Assembly: GCA_023406965.1 (NCBI GenBank)
Contig: JAEXTI010000195.1
Location: 1-10,651 of the forward strand
Reading direction: 5' to 3'
DNA length: 10,651 nt
Source of the DNA: Chloroflexota bacterium
GTDB taxonomy: Bacteria; Chloroflexota; Anaerolineae; Anaerolineales; Anaerolineaceae
The position numbers and the translations under genes were made by a program. The notes below the pieces were generated by a model that worked only from the letters and a program-made list of their open reading frames with translations, did no database searches and was not told where the DNA came from. Of this stretch, positions 1 to 6,332 are shown piece after piece; positions within the stretch are counted from its first letter, which is position 1; every line of letters starts with the position of its first letter.

Positions 1-886
1 CATGACCGACGAAGACCAGCCCGTCAATGCCCAGCAGCGGGGCGGCGCCGACTTCTTCGGGCTCCATCATCTTCTTGAGGTTGCCGAAGGCCGGTTTGGC
101 CAGGGCCGCGCCCAATTTGTAGATAAACTTGCTGGTCAGCTCTTTTTTGAGCGAATCGATCAACAGTTTAGCCACCGCTTCACTGCTCTTGAGCAAGACG
201 TTGCCGGTGAAGCCATCGGTAACGACAACATCGACTTTGCCCTGGAACAACTCCTTGGCCTCCACGTTGCCGATGAAGTTGACCGGCGCGGTTTGCAGAA
301 GCGGGAAGGTATCTTTGACCAACTGGTTGCCTTTCATCGACTCTTCGCCGTTGGAGAGCAGGCCCACGCGCGGTTCGGCGATGTTGAGGAGCTTTTCGGC
401 ATACAGGCTGCCCATGATGGCGAACTGCACCAGAAATTCGGGGCGGCAATCGGCGTTAGCGCCAATATCGACCACCGCGCAGAAGCCGGTTTTGGTGGGG
501 AAGACGGCCGTGAGGCCAGGGCGCTGGACGCCTTTGATGCGCCCCAGGGTGCGCAAGCCGTTGAACATGGCTCCGCCGGTATTGCCGGCGGTTACAAAAG
601 CGCTGCCCTGTCCGGTTTTAACCAGTTCCAGGCCCACTGCCATTGAGTTCAAGGGTTTTTTGCGGGCTCCGTCGACCGGTTTATCGGTCATCTCGAGGAC
701 ATCGGGGGCATGAACGATGCGCACCGGCAGGCCGCTTTTGTTGAGTTCGACCAGGCGCGGGCCGACTAATTCTTCGTTCCCAACCAAAATGATCTCCTCG
801 CCGAAATCACGGGCCGCATCGAGCGCTCCCTGGATTTCAGGCCCTGGATAATCATCGCTGCCCATAGCGTCCAAAATGATGGTCAT
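1..886 (-). CDS. plsX: Phosphate acyltransferase PlsX, C-terminus cut by the window edge
   Basis: PlsX converts acyl-ACP and phosphate to acyl-phosphate, the acyl donor for PlsY in the first step of phosphatidic acid synthesis; it is a peripheral membrane enzyme. The minus-strand frame is open from the ATG at 884-886 to position 1, giving about 295 residues, whereas the family is usually about 330-350. The N-terminus reads MTIILDAMGSDDYPGPEIQG, the family's opening DAMGGDxxP motif with Gly to Ser at the second glycine. Further in are AFVTAGNTGGAMF, the VDIGAN and LLSNGEE segments, DGFTGN, and near the cut end GAAPLLGIDGLVFVGHG. These together identify the family clearly. A GAGAGG ribosome site lies about 7 bases before the ATG. 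The usual partners (fabH, rpmF, fabD) are not visible and could lie beyond the left edge. No frame breaks were seen. Confidence 0.95.
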   Translation of the reverse strand, partial: MTIILDAMGSDDYPGPEIQGALDAARDFGEEIILVGNEELVGPRLVELNKSGLPVRIVHAPDVLEMTDKPVDGARKKPLNSMAVGLELVKTGQGSAFVTAGNTGGAMFNGLRTLGRIKGVQRPGLTAVFPTKTGFCAVVDIGANADCRPEFLVQFAIMGSLYAEKLLNIAEPRVGLLSNGEESMKGNQLVKDTFPLLQTAPVNFIGNVEAKELFQGKVDVVVTDGFTGNVLLKSSEAVAKLLIDSLKKELTSKFIYKLGAALAKPAFGNLKKMMEPEEVGAAPLLGIDGLVFVGH

Positions 887-929
887 AAGGTTTCCTCTCG
901 TGGTAAGATTCGGCGGAGCCGGGTTGGAG

Positions 930-941
930 TGACATTTGTCA
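930..941. promoter_or_regulatory. Small palindrome upstream of plsX, possible operator
   Basis: TGACA at 930-934 and TGTCA at 937-941 form a perfect inverted repeat around a 2-bp centre, about 45 bp before the plsX start codon and about 35 bp before the -35 box of the tRNA promoter. It sits where a regulator of plsX could bind. It does not resemble the longer FapR operator known from Bacillus. Arms of only five bases can arise by chance, so this is a weak call. No convincing plsX -35/-10 pair was recognised in 887-1014. Confidence 0.2.
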
Positions 942-974
942 GCAAGAATCTGGAGGGGGAACTCGCGTGGATGC

Positions 975-1002
975 TTGACAATCACCCAGAGCCGATTATA
1001 AT
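975..1002 (+). promoter_or_regulatory. Consensus sigma-70 promoter of the tRNA-Leu gene
   Basis: A perfect TTGACA at 975-980 and a perfect TATAAT at 997-1002 are separated by 16 bp. Transcription would start near 1008-1010, only about five to seven bases before the mature tRNA 5' end at 1015, leaving a very short leader for RNase P. Both hexamers match the housekeeping consensus exactly, as expected for a strong stable-RNA promoter. Confidence 0.85.
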
Positions 1003-1014
1003 ACATCCACACCC

Positions 1015-1096
1015 GCGCTGGTGCTGGAACTGGCAGACAGGCATGGTTGAGGGCCATGTGGGGAGACCCGTGGAGGTTCAAGTCCTCTCCAGCGCA
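1015..1096 (+). tRNA. tRNA-Leu, anticodon GAG
   Basis: The sequence folds as a class II tRNA. The acceptor strand GCGCTGG (1015-1021) pairs perfectly with CCAGCGC (1089-1095), followed by discriminator A1096. The anticodon stem CATGG (1042-1046) pairs with CCATG (1054-1058) around loop TTGAGGG, giving anticodon GAG at 1049-1051, which reads CUC and CUU leucine codons. A long variable arm (about 1059-1071) has a GGG/CCC stem, and the T arm has GGAGG, loop TTCAAGT and CCTCT (1072-1088), closing with a G-U pair. The D arm holds the usual GG and AGA bases. The 3' CCA is not encoded (ACAC follows), so it would be added by CCA nucleotidyltransferase. The gene has its own promoter and terminator. 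Confidence 0.95.
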
Positions 1097-1102
1097 CACA
1101 AG

Positions 1103-1125
1103 AGCCGCATTTCAGCGGCTTTTTT
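1103..1125 (+). terminator. Intrinsic terminator of the tRNA-Leu unit
   Basis: AGCCGC (1103-1108) and GCGGCT (1115-1120) form a perfect 6-bp GC-rich stem with a 6-base loop, followed by a run of six T (1120-1125) and then G and four more T. It begins seven bases after the tRNA discriminator base and isolates the tRNA from the kinase operon downstream. Confidence 0.85.
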
Positions 1126-1144
1126 GTTTTCGGGGTTGTGAACC

Positions 1145-1172
1145 TTGCGTGATTCGGTAAAAAAGAGATAAT
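1145..1172 (+). promoter_or_regulatory. Tentative promoter of the kinase/regulator operon
   Basis: In the 100-bp gap between the tRNA terminator and the kinase gene, TTGCGT (1145-1150) and GATAAT (1167-1172) are spaced by 16 bp, with an A-rich stretch ahead of the -10 box. The -10 match is good (5 of 6) but the -35 is poor (3 of 6), so this is only the best available candidate. A leader of about 50 bases would follow, ending in the AAGGAG ribosome site at 1219-1224. Confidence 0.35.
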
Positions 1173-1229
1173 AGAGAAAGGATTGCCTGGCGGGAGGGGA
1201 GAAGGTCTGTCAGGTATTAAGGAGAGGGG

Positions 1230-2846
1230 ATGGCTGGTCACAGCATTTTACTCGTAGACGACGATCGCAGCATTGCCCGGTTATGCCAGCGCTTGTTGGA
1301 GCGTGCAGAGTACGAAGTGATTGCCTGCACTGACCCAACTGATGCGTTGCGTGTGCTTGCATCGCGCAAGATGGATTTACTGATCTCCGATATTCGGATG
1401 CCGGTGATGGACGGCTTCGAGTTGATTTCACGCTGCAAGCAAATCCAACCTTCCTTAGCGGTGCTGGTGATGACCGGGTTCGGATCCGTGGATACGGCCA
1501 TTCAAGCCCTGTACCGAGGCGTGGACGGGCTGATCCTCAAGCCATTTGAGAACACTACCGATTTGGTGCGGGTGGTGCAGCGCGTGTTGGATGAGAGCCG
1601 CCAGAAGCAGGATGCAGCCCGCGCTCAGGCACTGCGGCCCTTGTTTGACGTGACCGAAAAATTGCTCTCACAAACTTCGCCTGAAGCGTTAGAAGAAATG
1701 CTTCCGCAAACTATGGAGCAGGTGTTCAATGCACCTTTTGCCGGGGTCATTCAGACGGACAGCGAGCAAGGAGCGGGCCGGTTGGTCATGAGCGCTGGGC
1801 TGCCTGCTGTGGACGATGAAACCTACCCGGTTTGGGAAAAGATGGCCGGTCATCTATCTGGGGTTGAAATGGCGTCGATTTTTAGCACAGCCGATCCCGG
1901 AAATGCTGATCTGCGTGCCTGCCTGGAGGAACTATCCTGGTCGGGTTGTATGGTTTCGGTTGTGATGCGCAATGAGCAACAGTTTACCTTCTTCACCGGC
2001 AGGCAAGCCGACAGCCCGTCCTTTACAGAATCAGACCTGGAGTTGTTCGGCATTTTGGCCCGCCAGGCGGTTGTGGCTATGGAGAACAACCGTCTGTACA
2101 CCGACTTGCGCAATTCAATCACTCAGTTGGAGGAATCCCAGCGGGCATTGATTCAGGCTGAGAAAATGGCCGCGGTGGGCAGACTCTCGGCCACCCTGGC
2201 GCACGAAATTAACAACCCGCTACAGGCGGTGCGCAATTGCCTGCATCTGGCCAATCGTTCCGATATTGGCGCGGAACAACGTATGAATTACCTGGCGATG
2301 ACCACAACGGAGGTGGATCGCCTGGTGACTACCGTGCGGCACCTGCTGGATTTTTACCGCCCGGGCATGCTGGTTAAAGAAGATGTAGGCCTGGATAATG
2401 TGGTTGAGCGAGTGTTGTATTTGTTGCGGGCGCAGATGGAGTCGCAACACGTGCAGGTAGTTTTGAATTTCGAAGACGGTTTGCCGCACATTTTGGGTGT
2501 CAAAAATCAAATCCAGCAGGTGGTTTTCAACCTATTGATCAATGCCATGGACGCGATGGAAGAAATTGGCGGTGAAAAGTGCATTTGGATCGAAGGTGTG
2601 GTGACCGGCAAAGGCCAGGTGGTGTTCAGCGTTGAAGACAGCGGCACGGGGGTATCTGAAGACATGCGCGATAAATTGTTTGAACCATTTGTTAGCTCGA
2701 AAAAACAAGGCACAGGCCTTGGTTTATCGGTAAGTTATGGTATTATCGAAAATCACGGGGGCACGATGCAGCTTGGTCAACCCAAGCATGGTCAGGGGGC
2801 GCGGTTTGAAGTGTTATTGCCCATTCAGGAGAAACCCGAACCATGA
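1230..2846 (+). CDS. Hybrid sensor histidine kinase: N-terminal receiver, GAF, HisKA, HATPase
   Basis: A 538-residue soluble kinase with no membrane segments. Residues 1-120 are a receiver domain with the acidic pair D10/D11, phospho-acceptor D54 (SDIRMP), T82 and K104 (LKPFE). Residues about 138-290 are a GAF sensory domain ending in the AMENNRLY helix. A short coiled-coil linker leads to the HisKA helix with phospho-accepting H325 in the H-box (LAHEINNPLQ). The HATPase part has N-box N434/N438, G1 motif EDSGTG (D470) and G2 motif GTGLGL (494-499). All catalytic residues appear intact. The ATG at 1230 is preceded by AAGGAG five bases upstream. The stop overlaps the next gene's ATG (ATGA), so it is translationally coupled to that response regulator, its probable partner. 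With the receiver ahead of the kinase, the protein could take phosphate from another kinase or regulate itself. The ligand sensed by the GAF domain is unknown. Confidence 0.93.
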   Translation: MAGHSILLVDDDRSIARLCQRLLERAEYEVIACTDPTDALRVLASRKMDLLISDIRMPVMDGFELISRCKQIQPSLAVLVMTGFGSVDTAIQALYRGVDGLILKPFENTTDLVRVVQRVLDESRQKQDAARAQALRPLFDVTEKLLSQTSPEALEEMLPQTMEQVFNAPFAGVIQTDSEQGAGRLVMSAGLPAVDDETYPVWEKMAGHLSGVEMASIFSTADPGNADLRACLEELSWSGCMVSVVMRNEQQFTFFTGRQADSPSFTESDLELFGILARQAVVAMENNRLYTDLRNSITQLEESQRALIQAEKMAAVGRLSATLAHEINNPLQAVRNCLHLANRSDIGAEQRMNYLAMTTTEVDRLVTTVRHLLDFYRPGMLVKEDVGLDNVVERVLYLLRAQMESQHVQVVLNFEDGLPHILGVKNQIQQVVFNLLINAMDAMEEIGGEKCIWIEGVVTGKGQVVFSVEDSGTGVSEDMRDKLFEPFVSSKKQGTGLGLSVSYGIIENHGGTMQLGQPKHGQGARFEVLLPIQEKPEP

Positions 2847-3544
2847 CGAGAGTGTTGATTGTCGATGATGAAGATATTGCCCGTATTTCGTTAGCCGAGA
2901 TCCTTCGCCTGGAGGGTTACACCATCAAGGCGGTGGAAAGCGGTGAAGCAGCGGTCGATATATTGCGTAAAGAGCCGTTCGATGTGATGGTTCTGGATTT
3001 AAAGATGCCTGGGATGAGCGGGATTGACGTGCTGGAGGCCATCGACGAAGAGGCCGGGGAAATGAAAGTGATCGTCCTCACCGCGCATGGATCGATGGAT
3101 ACTGCTATCCAGGCGATACGTTACCGGGTGCACGATTATTTGCTGAAACCGGTGATGCCCGAAAATATTGTCCGCTGCATTGAAAACGCGGTGACACGGA
3201 CGGAAGAAGAACGGGATTTACCGGCGAGCCAGCCAAAGATTTTCCGCCTGCCGGGCGGCGCTATGTTGGATTGCAGCCGGCGAGAAATCACCTGGGACGG
3301 CGGCATGGTCAATTTGACGCCCACCGAGTCACGCCTGATGGAAGTTCTCTACGAGTTGAGCGGGCAAGTTATAACCCATTCGGACCTGGTGCACGCATGC
3401 CAGGGCTATCGTGTGGATAACGAGGAGGCCGCCAAAATCCTTCGCCCGGTGGTCAGCCGTTTGCGGCAAAAGCTGGTGGTGCTGCCCGGGTGGAACGAGT
3501 GGATCAAGAATATCCGCGGCGCGGGGTATGTTCTGGAGATGTAA
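2843..3544 (+). CDS. Response regulator, receiver plus winged-helix DNA-binding domain (OmpR/PhoB type)
   Basis: A 233-residue transcription regulator of two-domain form. Residues 1-120 are a receiver with acidic pair D8/D9, phospho-acceptor D52 (LDLKMP), T80 and K102 (LLKPV). Residues about 135-233 form a winged-helix domain of the Trans_reg_C type, starting with a short beta-rich part and then LTPTESRLMEVLYEL, the recognition region around RPVVSRLRQKL, and the closing wing hairpin IRGAGYVLEM. It should bind DNA when phosphorylated, most likely by the kinase encoded immediately upstream. The start overlaps the kinase stop by four bases, with GGAG about 12 bases before it. The helix after the conserved Thr (GSMDTAIQA) closely resembles the same segment in the kinase's own receiver. 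No binding site could be assigned. The gene ends about 36 bases before a strong terminator. Confidence 0.93.
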   Translation: MTRVLIVDDEDIARISLAEILRLEGYTIKAVESGEAAVDILRKEPFDVMVLDLKMPGMSGIDVLEAIDEEAGEMKVIVLTAHGSMDTAIQAIRYRVHDYLLKPVMPENIVRCIENAVTRTEEERDLPASQPKIFRLPGGAMLDCSRREITWDGGMVNLTPTESRLMEVLYELSGQVITHSDLVHACQGYRVDNEEAAKILRPVVSRLRQKLVVLPGWNEWIKNIRGAGYVLEM

Positions 3545-3580
3545 AACCCACAATTAACGTGACTTATCCCCGAATTCACG

Positions 3581-3628
3581 AAAAAAGATGTGTGCAAGGC
3601 ACAAAAGCGCCTTGCACACATCTTTTTT
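3581..3628. terminator. Bidirectional intrinsic terminator between convergent operons
   Basis: Two perfectly complementary 20-base arms, 3581-3600 and 3609-3628, flank an 8-base loop (ACAAAAGC). The arms comprise a 14-bp stem beginning GATGTG plus six A on the left and six T on the right. Read on the plus strand it gives a hairpin with a U-tract after the response regulator; read on the minus strand it gives the same for the EamA transporter gene, starting seven bases past that gene's stop. It therefore serves both transcription units. Confidence 0.95.
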
Positions 3629-3635
3629 GGGGAAA

Positions 3636-4586
3636 TTACTGGTGCCAGTTCAGATCGGGAGCGGTAGGAATCTTGGTGGGCGTCAGCCAGGATAGGATTC
3701 CCGTATTGTAGCGTTTGTGTGGTGGAATGCGATCAAAGGCAACCAGGATCAGGCTGACCGCCAGCAGAATCCCACCCAGCACCTGGGTCAGGTTCAAGGA
3801 CTCGCCCAGCGTGAAGACCGCCAGCACGACGGTGATGAGGATTTCACCCAACCCCAGCAGGGCAGTTTGCAGCCCGCCCAGGTGCTTGATCCCCAAGAAA
3901 AGAGTGAAGCGCGAGAAAAAGGTGATGAGGGCCATTGAAATGGCCGCCCACCAGGCCACGTTGCCGCTGGGGATTTGCCGGTCAAGCAGTAAGTACGCCA
4001 GCAAGACGGTGACGGCCATGCCCAGCAAGGTGTACAGGGTGACGGTCTGCGCCGGAACTTCGTATAGTACGCGCTGGTTGATGATGAGGTGCAGGGCATA
4101 GAGAATGGCTGAACCGAGCATCATTAGCGCGCCGATCGGGTCCACGGCCCTATCGCCAGTGTAAACTAACAAGATGACCGCGGGAACAGAGAGGATCAAA
4201 CGGAAGATGGTCAGGCGAGTAATTGTTTGCCGGTCGAGGAGCAACCACAGGGCCACAAAGATGGGGTAAAACGAGTACAGCAAATGGCCGATGGAGGCAT
4301 CCAGGCGGGCGAGGGCGCTGAAATACAGCACCGAGCCCACACCGTTGACGAATCCGGCCAGAAGGCAGCCGATGAGGCCGACAGAGAAGATGTAAAAGTA
4401 CTGGCGCATGGCGATGGCCATAACTAGCAACATGAGCAGGGCGGCAATGCCGGTGCGCAGAACGATGACCGACAGCGGGGAGAAGCCGGAATTGATAGCC
4501 ACCTTGCCGAAGATGGGGACAACCCCCAAAAAGACGGCAGATGAGAGTGCGGCTACTATTCCCTTGCGTTGCCCGGCGATTGCCAT
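3636..4586 (-). CDS. EamA/DMT-superfamily transporter, ten transmembrane helices
   Basis: A 316-residue integral membrane protein of the drug/metabolite transporter superfamily. Ten hydrophobic helices can be drawn at roughly 10-29, 35-55, 65-88, 92-115, 122-143, 150-168, 180-202, 212-232, 238-260 and 263-285, forming two EamA repeats of five. The second repeat has the typical GLGEILITVVLAVFTLGES segment followed by Q and a Gly-rich last helix. The start at 4586 has an AGAGGAAAGGG stretch just upstream as ribosome site. It lies 53 bp behind the PLP-enzyme/receiver gene on the same strand and probably shares its transcript, which ends at the terminator 7 bp past the stop. EamA proteins transport varied small metabolites, and RhtA of E. 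coli exports threonine and homoserine. Given its neighbour, amino-acid export is an attractive guess, but the sequence alone does not show substrate. The soluble C-terminal tail of about 30 residues has no recognised motif. Confidence 0.9.
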   Translation of the reverse strand: MAIAGQRKGIVAALSSAVFLGVVPIFGKVAINSGFSPLSVIVLRTGIAALLMLLVMAIAMRQYFYIFSVGLIGCLLAGFVNGVGSVLYFSALARLDASIGHLLYSFYPIFVALWLLLDRQTITRLTIFRLILSVPAVILLVYTGDRAVDPIGALMMLGSAILYALHLIINQRVLYEVPAQTVTLYTLLGMAVTVLLAYLLLDRQIPSGNVAWWAAISMALITFFSRFTLFLGIKHLGGLQTALLGLGEILITVVLAVFTLGESLNLTQVLGGILLAVSLILVAFDRIPPHKRYNTGILSWLTPTKIPTAPDLNWHQ

Positions 4587-4603
4587 ACGCTACCCTTTCC
4601 TCT

Positions 4604-4619
4604 GGGGTGGCGGCACCCC
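4604..4619 (-). other. GC-rich hairpin between the fusion gene and the transporter gene
   Basis: GGGGTG (4604-4609) pairs perfectly with CACCCC (4614-4619) around a 4-base loop. On the minus-strand transcript it sits in the 53-base spacer just before the transporter's ribosome site (AGAGGAAAGGG). No T-run follows on the minus strand, so it is not an intrinsic terminator. It could modulate translation or mark an mRNA processing point, or be incidental. Confidence 0.35.
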
Positions 4620-4639
4620 CATCCGCGTTTTTCCGGAGG

Positions 4640-6307
4640 TTATCTGAGCAAGGCTCTTACTTCATCGAGTAGTTCATCACTCATGAAGTCGCCCTTCTGC
4701 ATGAGCTTCTGGATGTGGCCGCGCATGCGGTCTTTTTCGGCGGGGGTTAGCTCTTTGGCGGTCACCACAATAATCGGGATATCGGCTGTGTCAGGCGAGT
4801 TCTTGAGTTCGTCCATCACTGCGTAGCCGTCCATTTCGGGCATCATCAAATCCAGGATGATGAGGTTGGGATGTTCGCGCTGGACCAGTTCCACTGCTTC
4901 TCGACCGTTGGTGGCCTCAAAGAGGGTGTAGTTGCCCTGCGATTGAAGGATGCGGCGCACCAGGCGACGAACTTCGGGGTTGTCGTCCACAATGGCAATG
5001 CGCGGGAAGCGATCGATGCCCACCTTGCTGAGGGCTGCCAACAAACCTTCTTCCTGGCTCTCTTCCATGCCATCCTGTGGGAAGACGATATCTCGCGACC
5101 AACCCTCGCCGAGGATGTTGCGCTCGATGGGCATGGTGTGGCCGGTGCAGTTGATCACTACGGTTTCGTGGGATTTAATGATGCCGGCGCGGACCAGCTT
5201 GACCAGCCCGGCAAATGCAACCGCGGAGGCGGGTTCAACCGACAGGCCTTCCATCTTGGCCAGGTAGTGCATGGCGCGGAAGGCTTCTTCGTCACTCACG
5301 CTGTCGATCACGCCGCCGGAGGACTCGAGCATTTTCTGGCGCAGAATGGTGTAGGTGCGGCCAGGGTCGCCGGTGGCCAGGGTGGCGATGTGGGTGCGCG
5401 GCGATTGCACTGGAATGGCTGTGTCGCGGTTTTGCTTCCAGGCGTGGGCCATGGGGGCGCAGCCTTCGGCTTGCAAGGCGGCGATTTTGGGGATTTTGTC
5501 TACCAGCCCCATCTCCTTCAATTCTTTAAAGCCTTTGATGACGCCAATGGGGCCCATGCCGCCGGAAACGGATTGGATGTACCAATCGGGGGCGCGCCAC
5601 GGGGTGGTCTCGCCGGGCCCCGACAGGCGGGTGAGCTGTTCGGCCAACTCGAAGGAGATGGTTTTCATGGCTTCGATGCAGGGAATGGTGCGAGCGCCCT
5701 GGTCGATGGATAGACCGCGCTGGTGGGCGAATTCAGAGGCTACCTTCTTGGCCTGGTCATAGGAACCGGTGATTTTGATCACTTGCGTGCCGTAAATGGC
5801 TACTTCGCGCATTTTTGCGGCGGGAACCAGGCTGGTGAGGAAGGCCCACAACTTGATGCTGGCCCGGGAGGCGTAGGCGGAGTAAGAAATGGCGACGTTG
5901 CCGGTGGAGGCAATGACGAATTCGCTCACCCCGGCTTCCTTCAGAGCGGCAATCGTGACGACGGCCTGGCGATCTTTGAAAGAGGCCGTCGGTCCCTGGC
6001 GTTCGTCCTTCACGTACAGATTGGGGCAGCCTAGCATCATTCCCAGGTTGTTGGCACGAATGAGCGGAGTTCCACCTTCGCCCAAGGTCAGTTCCATATT
6101 AGGCCCTTGGAGCGGGAGCAGTTCTTGATATCGCCAGATGTCAAATGGCCGGTTGGGTAATAGAGCGGGCCAGTCCTGTGCTACCGCGGCGTAGTCATAG
6201 CGCGCTTCGCGCCAATTGCTTCCACATTTTGGGCAAGCAGGTTTCGTGACCGTAAAGGGAGTCTGGTGTCCGCAATCGAGGCATTCGACATAAAGATTTG
6301 GGGGCAT
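4640..6307 (-). CDS. Threonine-synthase-like PLP enzyme fused to a C-terminal response-regulator receiver domain
   Basis: A 555-residue two-part protein in one uninterrupted frame. Residues 1-30 form a CxxC...CxxC zinc-ribbon-like head (C9, C12, C25, C28). Residues about 65-400 are a fold-type II PLP enzyme most like threonine synthase: LGEGGTPLI (75-83), TASFKDR with the presumed PLP lysine K111 (codon 5975-5977), ASTGN (133-137), glycine loop SGGMG (248-252), SSGGVI (329-334), EPASA (358-362) and NCTGH (386-390). Threonine synthase converts O-phosphohomoserine to threonine. Residues 434-555 are a complete receiver: acidic pair D441/D442, phospho-acceptor D486 (LDLMMP, codon 4850-4852), T516 and K538 in an MQKGD context. 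The link (about 401-433) is acidic and probably flexible. The ATG follows the hybrid kinase's stop by 25 bp, with AGGA about 11 bases ahead. Several conserved threonine-synthase segments are altered, so the reaction is uncertain. Phosphorylation of the receiver may switch the enzyme; alternatively it may only recruit it to the kinase. Confidence 0.9.
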   Translation of the reverse strand: MPPNLYVECLDCGHQTPFTVTKPACPKCGSNWREARYDYAAVAQDWPALLPNRPFDIWRYQELLPLQGPNMELTLGEGGTPLIRANNLGMMLGCPNLYVKDERQGPTASFKDRQAVVTIAALKEAGVSEFVIASTGNVAISYSAYASRASIKLWAFLTSLVPAAKMREVAIYGTQVIKITGSYDQAKKVASEFAHQRGLSIDQGARTIPCIEAMKTISFELAEQLTRLSGPGETTPWRAPDWYIQSVSGGMGPIGVIKGFKELKEMGLVDKIPKIAALQAEGCAPMAHAWKQNRDTAIPVQSPRTHIATLATGDPGRTYTILRQKMLESSGGVIDSVSDEEAFRAMHYLAKMEGLSVEPASAVAFAGLVKLVRAGIIKSHETVVINCTGHTMPIERNILGEGWSRDIVFPQDGMEESQEEGLLAALSKVGIDRFPRIAIVDDNPEVRRLVRRILQSQGNYTLFEATNGREAVELVQREHPNLIILDLMMPEMDGYAVMDELKNSPDTADIPIIVVTAKELTPAEKDRMRGHIQKLMQKGDFMSDELLDEVRALLR

Positions 6308-6332
6308 GCGTTCAGTTATCCTATGTGATTAG

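Noticed and set aside
2..646. Plus-strand open frames over the plsX region
   Set aside because: The minus strand carries a clear PlsX sequence over the same bases; the plus-strand frames are its antisense.
1015..1125. tRNA-Leu as an integration (attachment) site for a mobile element
   Set aside because: No integrase gene, no repeat of the tRNA 3' end and no change in gene style were seen on either side in the window.
929..1241. Short open frames on both strands covering the tRNA and its flanks
   Set aside because: They run through a well-folded tRNA, its promoter and its terminator, so they are not genes.
4990..5110. Artificial join of two separate genes (enzyme and receiver)
   Set aside because: The frame is continuous through a plausible acidic linker, no stop or internal start with a ribosome site was noticed at the junction, and the receiver begins cleanly at residue 434. 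Read coverage could not be checked.
4871..5713. Plus-strand open frame (280 codons) opposite the PLP-enzyme/receiver gene
   Set aside because: It lies wholly within a gene with intact catalytic motifs on the other strand. The composition is that of an antisense shadow, and no ribosome site or motif was seen.
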